In this document: piece by piece, positions 24,854 to 33,470 of the stretch
Numbering within the stretch: position 1 is the stretch's first letter
Layout: every line of letters begins with the position of its first letter
Assembly (NCBI RefSeq): GCF_003194625.1
Contig: NZ_QHKX01000001.1
Coordinates: 868,001-932,000, forward strand
Direction: 5' to 3'
DNA: 64,000 nucleotides
DNA from: Nocardioides solisilvae
Lineage (GTDB): Bacteria; Actinomycetota; Actinomycetes; Propionibacteriales; Nocardioidaceae
Notes under the pieces: generated by a model
What the model saw: the letters and a program-made list of their open reading frames with translations, nothing else
Told to the model about the DNA's origin: nothing
Database searches by the model: none
Made by a program: the position numbers and the translations under genes

Positions 24854-24883
24854 GCTGGTGGGAGGCCCTGACCCAGGGCTGAC

Positions 24884-25282
24884 CTAGGACCGCGCGGCCC
24901 GGGCCAACCGCCCGGCGTCGCGCAGCGTCGCCCAGACGGCCAGCAGCGGCGCGACGGTGAACAGGGTCCACGGCAGCTCACCCACGACGAGACCCGCGCC
25001 GGTCACCAGCACCCCGAACGCGGCGAGGGCCCGGAGCGCCCGGGACAGCGCCCTGGTGCCGTGGGCGCCCGTCGCCACGAGCGGGACCAGCGCCGTGATC
25101 CCGAGGCCCGTCGAGAGGATCGCCACGGCCGTCGGGACGAAGACCCCGACGACGTCGGACGGCTGGTCGCGTCGGAAGAGGAACAGGAGCCCCAGCGCGA
25201 ACAGCCCGACGCCGATCCCGAGGCCGACGAGCCCCCCGCGCAGGACCTCGCGCCGCGTCATCACCCGCTCGTCGTCCCCCAT
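24884..25282 (-). CDS. small integral membrane protein
   Basis: 132 aa with four predicted membrane helices (about 17-36, 46-69, 85-103 and 105-120) separated by short charged loops. No family is recognised. It starts at an ATG and lies directly upstream of the EEP gene on the same strand, so the two may be expressed together. Function unknown. Confidence 0.65.
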   Translation of the reverse strand: MGDDERVMTRREVLRGGLVGLGIGVGLFALGLLFLFRRDQPSDVVGVFVPTAVAILSTGLGITALVPLVATGAHGTRALSRALRALAAFGVLVTGAGLVVGELPWTLFTVAPLLAVWATLRDAGRLARAARS

Positions 25283-25408
25283 GGCGTGAGCCTCGCACGC
25301 TGGCCGCCCACGGACGGCTCAGTCCCGCGGGCGGAGACTCGCGCGCGGCGTGGGGTGTGGGCAGACCCCGACATCCTCGAACACCTGCGCGGCGCCCGAC
25401 CTCCTCCC

Positions 25409-25414
25409 TAGGGT
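25409..25414 (+). promoter_or_regulatory. leaderless-type -10 element
   Basis: TAGGGT followed by 8 nt and the GTG at 25423, giving a possible leaderless start. A GAGG also lies between, so a short leader cannot be excluded. Confidence 0.42.
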
Positions 25415-25422
25415 GAGGCATC

Positions 25423-27663
25423 GTGAGCCACGCCCCCGCGCGCCGTCCTGCCCGGCGACAGTCCCGGAGGGTGGGCGGAGCCTCGGCCGTCCTGCTCGCC
25501 GTCCTGCCGCTGCTCGCCCTGCTCGTCGGACTGCCCGCGCCGGCCCAGGCAGCCGCCGTACGGGTCCTGACCCTGACGGGCGTGACGTTCGAGGACGGGG
25601 GCCGGGCGGAGGGCACGGTGACGGTCGAGGCCGCCGGACTCACGCCTCTGTCCGCCGACATCATCGTCACGGGCGGCGACACCGGCACGTTCGGCTCGAG
25701 CCACACCTACGACACCGACGCCGGCTACGCGACGGGCTGGGCGGACAACCTCGGCGCGATCTGGGTGGGAACGCCGGACGGCTCCCGCTCGATCCGCTTC
25801 GAGGTGGGGCGAGCGGAGCTGAGCGCGGCCGGCCCCGGCGACCTCCTCTCCCTCGCCACCGACCAGACGGGCGAGTGCCTCGGCATGTGCGACACCTATC
25901 GCCGGGCGGTGGCCGGCGGCTCCCTGGCCGTCGCCGCAGAACTGCCGGAGACGACGATCAGCGTCGCGCCGCCAGCCCTGGTCAACGACCCCGACGCGAC
26001 CTGGGAGTTCACGGGGTCGGAGCAGGCAACCGGGTTCGAGTGCTCCCTCGACGGCAGCCCCTGGGCCTCGTGCTCCTCGCCGCACACCCGGACCCTGCCG
26101 CAGAACGCCACCTCCACGCTCCGCGTCCGCGCGGTCGACCCGTGGGGCCGGCCCGACCCCACGCCGGTCGACTCCACGGTCACGGTCGACACGGTCCCGC
26201 CGGACACGCGGATCCTCACGGCCCCCGCCAACGGCTCGTCCGTGAACAGCGCGTCGGCGACCTTCGTGATGGGCAACCCGGACGGCGAGCCCGTCACCTA
26301 CGAGTGCAGCCTCGACGGGGCGGCGTTCGCCGCCTGCGCGAAGACCACCCTCTACACCGGCCTGACGGAGGGCGCACACACCTTCGCGGTCCGCGCCGTC
26401 GACCTGGCGGGCAACCGTGACCCGGTCCCCTCCACCCGGGAGTGGACCGTCGACCTCACCCCGCCGTCCGTCACGTTCACCGCGGGTCCGTCCGAGGGCG
26501 CCCTCGTCACCTCGACCGACGCGGACCTGGCGTTCTCCGGGGACGCCGACGTGGCGTCGTACGAGTGCCGGGTCGACGGCGGCGCGTGGGCGCCGTGCGC
26601 GAGCCCGGTCGCGCTGACGGGTCTGGCCGACGGGGACCACACCCTCGAGGTGCGGGCCGTCGACCTCGCCGGGAACGCCGGCGCGGCCGTGTCGCGGTCG
26701 TGGACCGTCGACGCCACCGCACCGACCCTGACCGTGGTGCCCGCCGCCGGACAGCCCGACCCGGTCACCGGGGAGCGGGTCGCCTTCGTGGTCTCCGCCG
26801 ACGAGCCGGTCTCCGCGCCGCGGGTCGAGGACGTCGTCCCCACCGGTGCCGCGGGCGCCACCGCCGTCACCGTCGCGCGGACCGATGACCGGAGCTTCCG
26901 GGTCACCGTCACCGGGATGACACAGACCGGCACCCTGGGGATCCGGGTCGCTGGAGGGGCGGTGCGCGACGAGGCCGGCAACGGCAGCGCGCGCGCCGAC
27001 TCGACGCTGGTGTCCTGGCAGGCCCCCGCGAAGCCCGAGGAGCCGAAGCCCGAGCCGAAGCCCCAGCCGACGCCCCAGCCGACGCCCCAGCCGACGCCCC
27101 AGCCGACGCAGCCCGTCCCGCCCACCCGGACCCCGCGGCCGGCACTCGTGCCGGTCTTCGACCAGTCCTGCCGCGGCGACGTCGCCCGCCTGGCCGTGCG
27201 GCTCGACGACCTCGAGGGTGCGACGCTGACCGTGAGGTCGGGGAGCCGGCGGCTGCTGCCGACGTCGCGGGTCGAGGTGACCCGCGACGGCGACCGCGCC
27301 GTCCTGACCCTGCGCCCCCGGGCCGGGACGTCGGGAAGCGCCAGGGTCGTGCTGACGGCGACCGGGCCGACGGGCGAGGCGTCCTGGACGGTCCGCCTCC
27401 GGGTGGGCACCGCGCGCGCCGACCGGCTGGTCGGCGGCAAGGGGACCGACGTGCTGATGGGCCGCGGCGGCGACGACCGGCTCGAGGGCCACGCCGGCAA
27501 GGACCTGCTCTGCGGCGGTGCCGGGGACGACGTCCTCGTCGGCGGCTGGGGACGCGACACCCTGCTCGGTCAGCGGGGTGACGACTTCCTGGTCGGAGAC
27601 GAGGATCGGGACCGGTTCGTGGGCGGACGCGGGCGGGACCGCATCGTGGCGGCGACCCGCTAG
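25423..27663 (+). CDS. secreted multidomain protein with Cys-paired Ig-like repeats and RTX-type calcium repeats
   Basis: 746 aa. A signal peptide (hydrophobic core about 20-38, cleavage after APAQAA) is followed by a beta-rich domain. Three related modules follow, each with a Cys-LDG-x8-Cys pattern (ECSLDGSPWASC, ECSLDGAAFAAC, ECRVDGGAWAPC) ending near VRAVDLAGN and WTVD. Then come a bacterial Ig-like part, a Pro-rich linker (PTPQ repeats), another beta domain and a C-terminal calcium-binding block of GGxGxDxLxG nonapeptides (GGKGTDVLMG, GGDDRLEGHAGKDLLCG, GGAGDDVLVGG). Probably an extracellular adhesin or matrix protein folded by calcium. No sortase motif or membrane anchor is seen. Confidence 0.85.
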   Translation: MSHAPARRPARRQSRRVGGASAVLLAVLPLLALLVGLPAPAQAAAVRVLTLTGVTFEDGGRAEGTVTVEAAGLTPLSADIIVTGGDTGTFGSSHTYDTDAGYATGWADNLGAIWVGTPDGSRSIRFEVGRAELSAAGPGDLLSLATDQTGECLGMCDTYRRAVAGGSLAVAAELPETTISVAPPALVNDPDATWEFTGSEQATGFECSLDGSPWASCSSPHTRTLPQNATSTLRVRAVDPWGRPDPTPVDSTVTVDTVPPDTRILTAPANGSSVNSASATFVMGNPDGEPVTYECSLDGAAFAACAKTTLYTGLTEGAHTFAVRAVDLAGNRDPVPSTREWTVDLTPPSVTFTAGPSEGALVTSTDADLAFSGDADVASYECRVDGGAWAPCASPVALTGLADGDHTLEVRAVDLAGNAGAAVSRSWTVDATAPTLTVVPAAGQPDPVTGERVAFVVSADEPVSAPRVEDVVPTGAAGATAVTVARTDDRSFRVTVTGMTQTGTLGIRVAGGAVRDEAGNGSARADSTLVSWQAPAKPEEPKPEPKPQPTPQPTPQPTPQPTQPVPPTRTPRPALVPVFDQSCRGDVARLAVRLDDLEGATLTVRSGSRRLLPTSRVEVTRDGDRAVLTLRPRAGTSGSARVVLTATGPTGEASWTVRLRVGTARADRLVGGKGTDVLMGRGGDDRLEGHAGKDLLCGGAGDDVLVGGWGRDTLLGQRGDDFLVGDEDRDRFVGGRGRDRIVAATR
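27061..27108 (+). repeat. 12-bp tandem repeat encoding PTPQ linker
   Basis: Four near-exact copies of CCCCAGCCGACG inside the secreted-protein gene, encoding the Pro-Thr-Pro-Gln linker. Copy number could vary by slippage. Confidence 0.85.
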
Positions 27664-27809
27664 ACCGGGGCGGGCTCGGTCTCCGGCGGGTCGGGGATGG
27701 TGCCCGGGTCCTCGCCCGGCATGGGGGCGCCGGGATCCGGGGTGATCGCCGGGTCGCCGCTGGGGACGACCTCGGGGTCGGGCTGGGGCTCGAGCGGTGT
27801 CGTGGTCAT
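27660..27809 (-). CDS. small proline-rich acidic protein (49 aa)
   Basis: 49 aa, MTTTPLEPQPDPEVVPSG and on, ending in PETEPAPV. Nearly every third residue is Pro, with many Asp/Glu, so it should be extended and unfolded. The start is an ATG with only a weak AGGT upstream. The stop (TAG) overlaps the stop of the convergent secreted-protein gene by 4 bp. Similar short Pro/Glu proteins occur in actinobacteria without known role. It may be the last gene of the MarP-ANTAR group. It is too short for standard length cut-offs and easy to miss. Confidence 0.62.
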   Translation of the reverse strand: MTTTPLEPQPDPEVVPSGDPAITPDPGAPMPGEDPGTIPDPPETEPAPV

Positions 27810-27858
27810 GCCGACCTGTACCCGGTCGGGGCGTCGCGGAACCGCCGGCGGCCCCGGC

Positions 27859-28569
27859 TCAGTCGTCGGGAGGGTCGCCCGCGGCGTACATCTCGTTGGT
27901 GCTGTCCACGACCTCCTGCGCGATCACCCGCAGCTTGACGTTGCTGTTCTGGGAGACGCGGACGAGGAACTGGAAGGCGCGGTCGTCGTCGATCCGGTAG
28001 CGCTCGGTGACGATGCCGACCGCCTGGCCGATCATCTTGCGCGTCGCGACCGCCTCGTTGAGCTGGTCCTCGACCCGCACCCGGCCCAGGGCGATCGCGG
28101 CGTGGGTCGCGAAGAGCTCGGCGAGGTGGACGTCGTCGGGGTCGACCGTCGCGGCGGTCGAGGAGCAGAGGGTGAGCACCCCGAGGGTCTCCTCCTCGGT
28201 GTAGAGCAGCAGCGAGAGCTGGGCGCAGACCCCGCGCCGCGTGGCCTCCGCCGAGTAGCGGGGCCAGCGCCCGTCCCCGCCGCCCCGCTCCACCACGACC
28301 ACCCGCTGCTGCTCGATCGCCTCGAAGCTCGGGCCCTCGCCCAGCTCCTGCTGCAGCGCGTCGAGCTCCCAGACGATCTGGTCGGTCCCGCTCACGGTCT
28401 CGATCCCGCCCTGCCGGTGCCGGATGGAGATTCCGGCGTGGTCGAACGTCGGCAGGGCGAGCACCACGGTCTGCACGATCGAGTCGAGCGTCTCCTCGAC
28501 GGACCGGGCGACGTCGAGCTTCCTCGCGGCCTCGGCCAGGGCGGCGGCGACGTCGTGCTGTCGGCTCAC
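27859..28569 (-). CDS. GAF and ANTAR domain-containing regulator
   Basis: 236 aa. The N-terminal GAF domain (about 20-155) senses an unknown ligand. The C-terminal ANTAR domain (about 165-220: LNEAVATRKMIGQAVGIVTE, then DRAFQFLVRVSQ) is a three-helix RNA-binding module that, in known cases, stabilises antiterminator hairpins. It is a paralog of the next upstream gene: both share DVARSVEETLD, PDDxxLAELFATHAAIALGRVR and the ANTAR helices. The pair likely arose by tandem duplication and may dimerise. Confidence 0.92.
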   Translation of the reverse strand: MSRQHDVAAALAEAARKLDVARSVEETLDSIVQTVVLALPTFDHAGISIRHRQGGIETVSGTDQIVWELDALQQELGEGPSFEAIEQQRVVVVERGGGDGRWPRYSAEATRRGVCAQLSLLLYTEEETLGVLTLCSSTAATVDPDDVHLAELFATHAAIALGRVRVEDQLNEAVATRKMIGQAVGIVTERYRIDDDRAFQFLVRVSQNSNVKLRVIAQEVVDSTNEMYAAGDPPDD

Positions 28570-28659
28570 GGAGGCTCCTTGGGCGCACGTGCCCGGCGCA
28601 GGACTGCGCTGCGCGGGCGGGACGGGCGGCTCTGGTCGGAACCTGTGCGCACTCTAGCG

Positions 28660-29364
28660 TCAGTCGCCGGGTTCCCTCGTCACCTCTTCGTTGGTGCTGC
28701 TGACGAGCTCGCGCGCGACCTCGTGGAGCTTGGTGTTGGTGTCCTGCGAGACCCGCACGAGGAACCGGAAGGCCCGGTCCTCGGGCACCCGGAAGCGCTC
28801 GGTCACGATGCCGACGGCCTGCCCGATCACTCGGCGGGTCACCAGCGCCCGGTTGAGCTGGTCCTCGGTGCGGACCCGTCCCAGGGCGATGGCGGCGTGG
28901 GTGGCGAAGAGCTCCGCGAGCTGTGCGTCGTCGGGGTCGACGGTCGCCGTGGTGGTGGAGTACAGGTTGAGCGCGCCGAGCGTCCCGGCCTCGACGTAGA
29001 GGCGCAGGCCCAGCATGGAGCGCACCCCGGCGCGCACCGCGCCCGGCACGAACCGCGGCCAGCGCTGTGCGTGCCGGAGGTGCTCGACGAGCACGACGGA
29101 CTCCTCCTCGAGCGCGTCCACGCAGGGCCCCTCGTGCAGGTCGTACTGCAGCTCGTCGAGGTCGGTCACCAGCCGGTCCGTGCCGGCCATCGTCTCGAGC
29201 CGACCGTCGGCGTGGCGGACGGTGACACCGGCGTGCGTGAAGGCCGGCAGGGTCAGGACGACGTTCTTGACGACCAGGTCGAGGGTCTCCTCCACCGACC
29301 GGGCGACGTCCACGGCTCGGCTGGCCTCGGCGAGGGCGGCGGCGAGGTCGAAGGATGCGGTCAT
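28660..29364 (-). CDS. GAF and ANTAR domain-containing regulator (paralog)
   Basis: 234 aa from the ATG at 29364 (MTASFDLAAALAE). Same GAF plus ANTAR layout as its neighbour, with VVLVEHLRHAQRWPRF in the GAF part and ALVTRRVIGQAVGIVTERF in ANTAR. It lies 47 bp downstream of the marP-like gene and 90 bp upstream of the other paralog on the same strand, consistent with one transcript. The RNA targets are not identifiable by eye. Confidence 0.91.
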   Translation of the reverse strand: MTASFDLAAALAEASRAVDVARSVEETLDLVVKNVVLTLPAFTHAGVTVRHADGRLETMAGTDRLVTDLDELQYDLHEGPCVDALEEESVVLVEHLRHAQRWPRFVPGAVRAGVRSMLGLRLYVEAGTLGALNLYSTTTATVDPDDAQLAELFATHAAIALGRVRTEDQLNRALVTRRVIGQAVGIVTERFRVPEDRAFRFLVRVSQDTNTKLHEVARELVSSTNEEVTREPGD

Positions 29365-29411
29365 GCGCACCCGTACCCCTTCCGGCGGCGGGACACCGGG
29401 GCGGGGGCCCC

Positions 29412-30581
29412 TCAGCCGCCGCAGGTGGTCGGGCGGGGGTCGCTGCCGGCCCGGCGCGAGTCCTCCAGCACCCCGGCGACCTGTTCGCGGGTCAGGACGA
29501 AGCCGGTGCTGTCGTCGACCCGGGAGGAGGCGACGACCACGCCCAGCACCTCGCCGCGCGGGGTCACCAGGGGGCCGCCGGAGTCGCCGCTGCGGATCCG
29601 CCCGCGCACCGAGTAGGCGTCGTGCTCGTGGCGACCCTCGCCCCAGATGTCGGCCGACTGCCACGGCTGCCGGGCGCGGATCCGGGCCGGCTGCAGCTCC
29701 AGGGGACCGTCGGCCGGGTAGCCGACGACCGCGGCGGGGTCGCCGCCCACCCCGTCGGTGAAGGCCAGGACCCGGCCCGTGGCGCCGGGGACGTGCAGGA
29801 CGGCGACGTCCTGCCGGGGGTCGCAGGCCACGACCGTCGCGGAGCGGTCGCCCTCGGGCGTCTCGACCGTGATCCGCCTCGCGCCGCCCACCACGTGGGC
29901 CGCGGTCATCACCCGCTCGGGCGCGACGAGGAAGCCGGTGCCCTGCTGGGTGAAGACGGCCTCGTCGGCATAAATCTTCCACACCGAGCGGGAGGCGCGG
30001 ACGACACCCGGCTCCCTCACGACCCCCGGCCGGGGCGGGGGGACGTCGACGATCCGGGTCGCGGTGAAGACGTCGACGTAGCGGGGGAAGTCCGACTCCT
30101 CGCCGATCTCCGAGAGCCGGCCGGCCAGGCGGGTGCTCCAGGGCAGCGGCACCCGGTCGAGGGCGCGCAGCACGACCGAGCGGTTGGCCCCCGCGGCGAG
30201 GCTGTCGACGGTGGAGCCGGCCAGGGCCAGGCCGATCATCCAGCTCACCCCGAGCGCGACGACCACGCCGAAGACCAGTCCGCCGGGCCGGTCGAGCCAG
30301 TGCGGCGGCCGCCAGCGGGCGACCCGGCCGACGCGGCGACCGACCCGCAGCACCAGAGCGCGGACCACCAGCGCGGTGACGCCGACGAAGCAGAGGGCGG
30401 CCATCGCGGTCCAGACGGAGAGCTCCACGCGCACGAGGACGAGCGGGGCCGTGAGCAGCCCGAGGGCGGTGCCCAGCACCAGCCCCGAGTAGCCCCACAC
30501 CGCCCGCACCAGCCCCTCCGCCCAGCAGAGGGTGCCGACGCCCACGACGGCCGCCAGCACCAGCGCGTCGATGGCGTTCAC
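29412..30581 (-). CDS. MarP family membrane serine protease (CvpA-trypsin fusion)
   Basis: 389 aa, GTG start. The N-terminal CvpA-like domain has four membrane helices (about 5-25, 31-50, 58-80 and 103-125). The periplasmic trypsin-like domain carries His in MTAAHVVGG, Asp in PRQDVAVLHV and Ser in IRSGDSGGPLV. Two cysteines (VVACDPR and the terminal TTCGG) sit where the regulatory disulfide of M. tuberculosis MarP is found. MarP protects against acid and oxidative stress, in mycobacteria by activating a peptidoglycan hydrolase. That role is transferred by homology. Confidence 0.92.
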   Translation of the reverse strand: MNAIDALVLAAVVGVGTLCWAEGLVRAVWGYSGLVLGTALGLLTAPLVLVRVELSVWTAMAALCFVGVTALVVRALVLRVGRRVGRVARWRPPHWLDRPGGLVFGVVVALGVSWMIGLALAGSTVDSLAAGANRSVVLRALDRVPLPWSTRLAGRLSEIGEESDFPRYVDVFTATRIVDVPPPRPGVVREPGVVRASRSVWKIYADEAVFTQQGTGFLVAPERVMTAAHVVGGARRITVETPEGDRSATVVACDPRQDVAVLHVPGATGRVLAFTDGVGGDPAAVVGYPADGPLELQPARIRARQPWQSADIWGEGRHEHDAYSVRGRIRSGDSGGPLVTPRGEVLGVVVASSRVDDSTGFVLTREQVAGVLEDSRRAGSDPRPTTCGG

Positions 30582-30605
30582 TGCGTCCCCCCGAGAGGTC
30601 TCAGG

Positions 30606-31487
30606 TCACCGACCGCCCGCCAGCCAAGCCGGCAGGAGGCCGCTCCGCAGGGCGCCGTCGCGCAGGGGAGCGGCCAGCTCGAGGACCCGGCGGGTCCCGT
30701 CGAGGCCGAGGTGGCGCCACCCCTCGAGGGCGAGCCGGTCGGTCTCCCGCTCGAGCTCGCGGCGGAAGGCCGTGCCCTCCTCCGTCAGGCCGCCGTCGGC
30801 CATCCAGCCGCGCGCCGCCAGGCGGTCGGCCCCGGCGGCGTACTCCTCGTCGGTCCACCCGCGGGTGGCGCGCATGAACTCCGTCATCCCGGAGTAGAGC
30901 CCGTAGAGCACCACCGCCTCGACCGGGTCGAGGCCCGCTCGGACCAGCAGGGCGAGGTGGCCGTCACCGCGGTGCTCGCGGATCAGGGTGGCGGCGTGCC
31001 ACAGGGCCAGGCCACGGTCCTCGGGCCACGGGAGGCCGGCGTACGCCGCGTAGAGCGGCCGCCCGGGTGCCGACAGGCCGGCGCAGGCGGTGCGCAGCAG
31101 CGCCAGCAGCTCGTCCAGCCCGGCGTCGTCGAGGGAGTCCCCGGCCACGTGGGCGGTGACCTGGTCCATCACCGCGGTCATGGTCCGGCGCTGGGCATCC
31201 AGCACCTGCTCGGGCGAGGCGACCTCCCACGACGAGGGCAGCGCCTTGTCGAAGAGCCACGGCGCGAAGACGTAGAACGTCGCCGCGGGGAGCGCCGGCC
31301 CCACCGGGCCGAACGGGGCCGAGCGGGCGGCGAAGTAGGAGAGCCGCGGCCGCAGCCCCAGGTCGACGTACCCCTGCGTCACCGGCTCGGCGAAGTGGGC
31401 CAGCACGTGGACCGTCTCCAGCGCGCCCCACGCCTTGCGGGAGGCCTTGGTCAGCTCGATCTCGTCGGTGGTGGGGGCGTCGGTCAT
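30606..31487 (-). CDS. SCO6745 family protein
   Basis: 293 aa matching the actinobacterial SCO6745 family, with YFAARSAPFGPVGPALPAAT, then FYVFAPW, then LIREHRGDGHLALLVRAGL, and a C-terminal winged-helix-like part (RGWMADGGLTEEGTAFRREL) that looks like MarR-type DNA-binding helices. No DNA binding has been shown here. Function unknown. It lies 24 bp upstream of the marP-like gene on the same strand. Confidence 0.82.
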   Translation of the reverse strand: MTDAPTTDEIELTKASRKAWGALETVHVLAHFAEPVTQGYVDLGLRPRLSYFAARSAPFGPVGPALPAATFYVFAPWLFDKALPSSWEVASPEQVLDAQRRTMTAVMDQVTAHVAGDSLDDAGLDELLALLRTACAGLSAPGRPLYAAYAGLPWPEDRGLALWHAATLIREHRGDGHLALLVRAGLDPVEAVVLYGLYSGMTEFMRATRGWTDEEYAAGADRLAARGWMADGGLTEEGTAFRRELERETDRLALEGWRHLGLDGTRRVLELAAPLRDGALRSGLLPAWLAGGR

Positions 31488-31500
31488 GACGCGACTGTAC

Positions 31501-32166
31501 TCAGCCCGCGAGCCGGACCTGGACGACCTCGAGCCCGGACTCCTCCGCGGCGAACCAGACCGCTCCCACCTGCGGGCTCACGGGCCTGGTGCCCTCGGGA
31601 CCGACGGTGAGGTAGTGACCGAGGGCGGTCCGCCACAGGTAGCGGCCCGGGCCGACCTGGCGCACCTCGAACCCCGCGTGCGTCTTGGGCCGGTGGTTCC
31701 ACCGGGAGAGCGGCTGGGAGTGGTGGGTCCCCGTCTGCCCCGGCGGCCGGTGCTCCCAGGGGGTCGGGTGGTCGAAGTCGACCCGTCTCGACCGGCCGCA
31801 CGCCCAGGGGAACATGTCCCGCCCACCGGTGAGGAGCCAGACCCGCTCCTTGCCCCTCTCGGCGTGCTCGTAGCCCGTGGCGGCCACCGCCTCGGCCAGG
31901 TCGACGACGGGCTCCACCGCCACCTGGCAGGGGCCCAGCCAGTGGGCGACCTGCGAGGCCAGGACCGGCCCGCACTCCTCCACCCGCCCGACGGCCGACC
32001 GCGGATCGGCCATGCCCGCGACGGTGAGGTGGAGGTGGAGGACGGCCCGCGGGCGCAGCTGGGCCGGCTCGATGCTGCGCAGCGCGTCGAGCAGGAGCTG
32101 CAGCACACTCGAACACCTGCTCGAACAGCAGCCTTTGTCCACAGGGTGTCGCGCACAGGCTGGCAC
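31501..32166 (-). pseudogene. DUF222/13E12-family remnant (N-terminal part lost)
   Basis: The frame encodes the C-terminal half of a DUF222/HNH protein. LLLDALRSIEPAQLRP, VEECGPVLASQVAHWLG, DMFPWACGRSRRVDFDHPTP, PPGQTG, NHRPKTHAGF and GRYLWRTALGHYL align in order with the 13E12 family. The N-terminal DUF222 domain of about 250 residues is absent. The HNH site is degenerate: the usual H-N after QTG is HH, and the F-H-H is W-N-H. At the 5' end a SOS-like box is kept, with a GTG inside it at the position where intact relatives start. That GTG is out of frame with the body, so an internal deletion is likely. The open frame could still be expressed from 32166. Confidence 0.75.
32109..32124 (-). 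promoter_or_regulatory. LexA (SOS) box-like site on the DUF222 remnant
   Basis: TCGAACACCTGCTCGA on the plus strand matches the mycobacterial-type SOS box TCGAAC-N4-GTTCGA at 11 of 12 positions. It is retained at the 5' end of the deleted DUF222 gene. Confidence 0.55.
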
Positions 32167-32191
32167 GCACGGCTGGCAGGCGACCGACCGG

Positions 32192-33406
32192 TCAGTCGGA
32201 GCCGAAGAGGTCGCGGGTGTAGACGCGCTCGGCGACGTCCTCGAGTTCTTTGACGAGGCGGTTGGCGACGATGAGGTCGGCCGTGGTCTTGAACTCGTCG
32301 AGGTCGCGGATGACGCGGGAGCCGAAGAAGGTGTCGTCGGGCAGCTCGGGTTCGAAGACGACGACCTCGACGCCCTTGGCCTTGATCCGCTTCATGATCC
32401 CCTGCACCGAGGAGGAGCGGAAGTTGTCGGAGCCGGCCTTCATGATCAGGCGGTGGATCCCGACGACGCGGGGGTGGCGGTCGAGGATGTCGAAGGCGAT
32501 GAAGTCCTTGCGGGTGCGGTTGGCCTCGACGATGGCGGAGATGAGGGTCTGGGGGACGTCGGCGTAGTTGGCCAGGAGCTGCTTGGTGTCCTTGGGCAGG
32601 CAGTAGCCGCCGTAGCCGAAGGAGGGGTTGTTGTAGTGGGTGCCGATCCGGGGGTCCAGGCCGACGCCGTCGATGATGGCGCGGGGGTCCAGGCCGCGGG
32701 TGACGGCGAAGGAGTCGAGCTCGTTGAAGTAGGCCACGCGCATGGCGAGGTAGGTGTTGGCGAAGAGCTTGATGGCCTCGGCCTCGGTGGGGTCGGTGAG
32801 CAGGACCGGGACGTCGTCGTCCAGGGCGCCGGCCAGCAGGAGGTCGGCGAAGGTGCGGGCGCGGTCGGTGCGTTCGCCGACGATGATGCGGGAGGGGTGG
32901 AGGTTGTCGTGCAGGGCCTTGCCCTCGCGGAGGAACTCGGGGGAGAAGATCACGTGGTCGGTGCCGAGGCGGGCGCGGACGTCGTGGACGTAGCCGACGG
33001 GGATGGTGGACTTGATGACCATCACGGCGTCGGGGTTGGTGGCGGTGACGTCGCGGATGACGGACTCGACGGTGGAGGTGTCGAAGTAGTTGGTCGCGGC
33101 GTCGTAGTCGGTGGGGGTGGCGATCACGACGTAGTCGGCTCCGGCGTAGGCCGCGGGGCCGTCGTCGGTGAAGGTGAGGTCGAGGGTCTCCTCGGCGAGG
33201 TACCGGGAGATGTCGTCGTCGTGGATCGGCGAGCGGCCGGCCCTGAGGGTGGCGAGCTTGGCCGGGTTGATCTCGACCCCGACGACCGGGCAGTGCTGGG
33301 CCAGCAGCACCGCGACCGAGAGGCCGACGTAGCCCAGCCCCACCACCGCGATCCGGGGGCAGTCCTCGGGGGCGGGGGAGGCGGGGGTGTTCGGCTCGTC
33401 GGTCAC
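32192..33406 (-). CDS. ugd: UDP-glucose 6-dehydrogenase (short, E. coli Ugd type)
   Basis: 404 aa from a GTG ([10 protein letters not shown]). It oxidises UDP-glucose to UDP-glucuronate for capsule or glycan synthesis. NAD-binding motif [19 protein letters not shown]; dimer helix [16 protein letters not shown]; catalytic Cys269 in [20 protein letters not shown]-terminal [16 protein letters not shown]. The catalytic region is strikingly like the short Ugd of E. coli and Firmicutes rather than the longer actinobacterial UDP-glucose dehydrogenases. An unusually G-rich codon third position on this strand and the adjacent DUF222 remnant hint at acquisition, but that is inference. Confidence 0.93.
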   Translation of the reverse strand: MTDEPNTPASPAPEDCPRIAVVGLGYVGLSVAVLLAQHCPVVGVEINPAKLATLRAGRSPIHDDDISRYLAEETLDLTFTDDGPAAYAGADYVVIATPTDYDAATNYFDTSTVESVIRDVTATNPDAVMVIKSTIPVGYVHDVRARLGTDHVIFSPEFLREGKALHDNLHPSRIIVGERTDRARTFADLLLAGALDDDVPVLLTDPTEAEAIKLFANTYLAMRVAYFNELDSFAVTRGLDPRAIIDGVGLDPRIGTHYNNPSFGYGGYCLPKDTKQLLANYADVPQTLISAIVEANRTRKDFIAFDILDRHPRVVGIHRLIMKAGSDNFRSSSVQGIMKRIKAKGVEVVVFEPELPDDTFFGSRVIRDLDEFKTTADLIVANRLVKELEDVAERVYTRDLFGSD

Positions 33407-33470
33407 GGGCGTGAGTCTAGGGAGGAAAACCGGTGGCGCGCTCCGCCCGTGCGGGGGTGAGGATGGGGGG

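Noticed and set aside
27061-27108. Short tandem repeats that could look like a CRISPR array
   Set aside because: They are 12-bp coding repeats without spacers, encoding a PTPQ linker inside the secreted protein.
31877-33460. 527-aa plus-strand frame antisense to ugd, rich in Val/Gly/Asp
   Set aside because: It is the complement of the clear Ugd coding frame; its repetitive composition comes from ugd codon usage.
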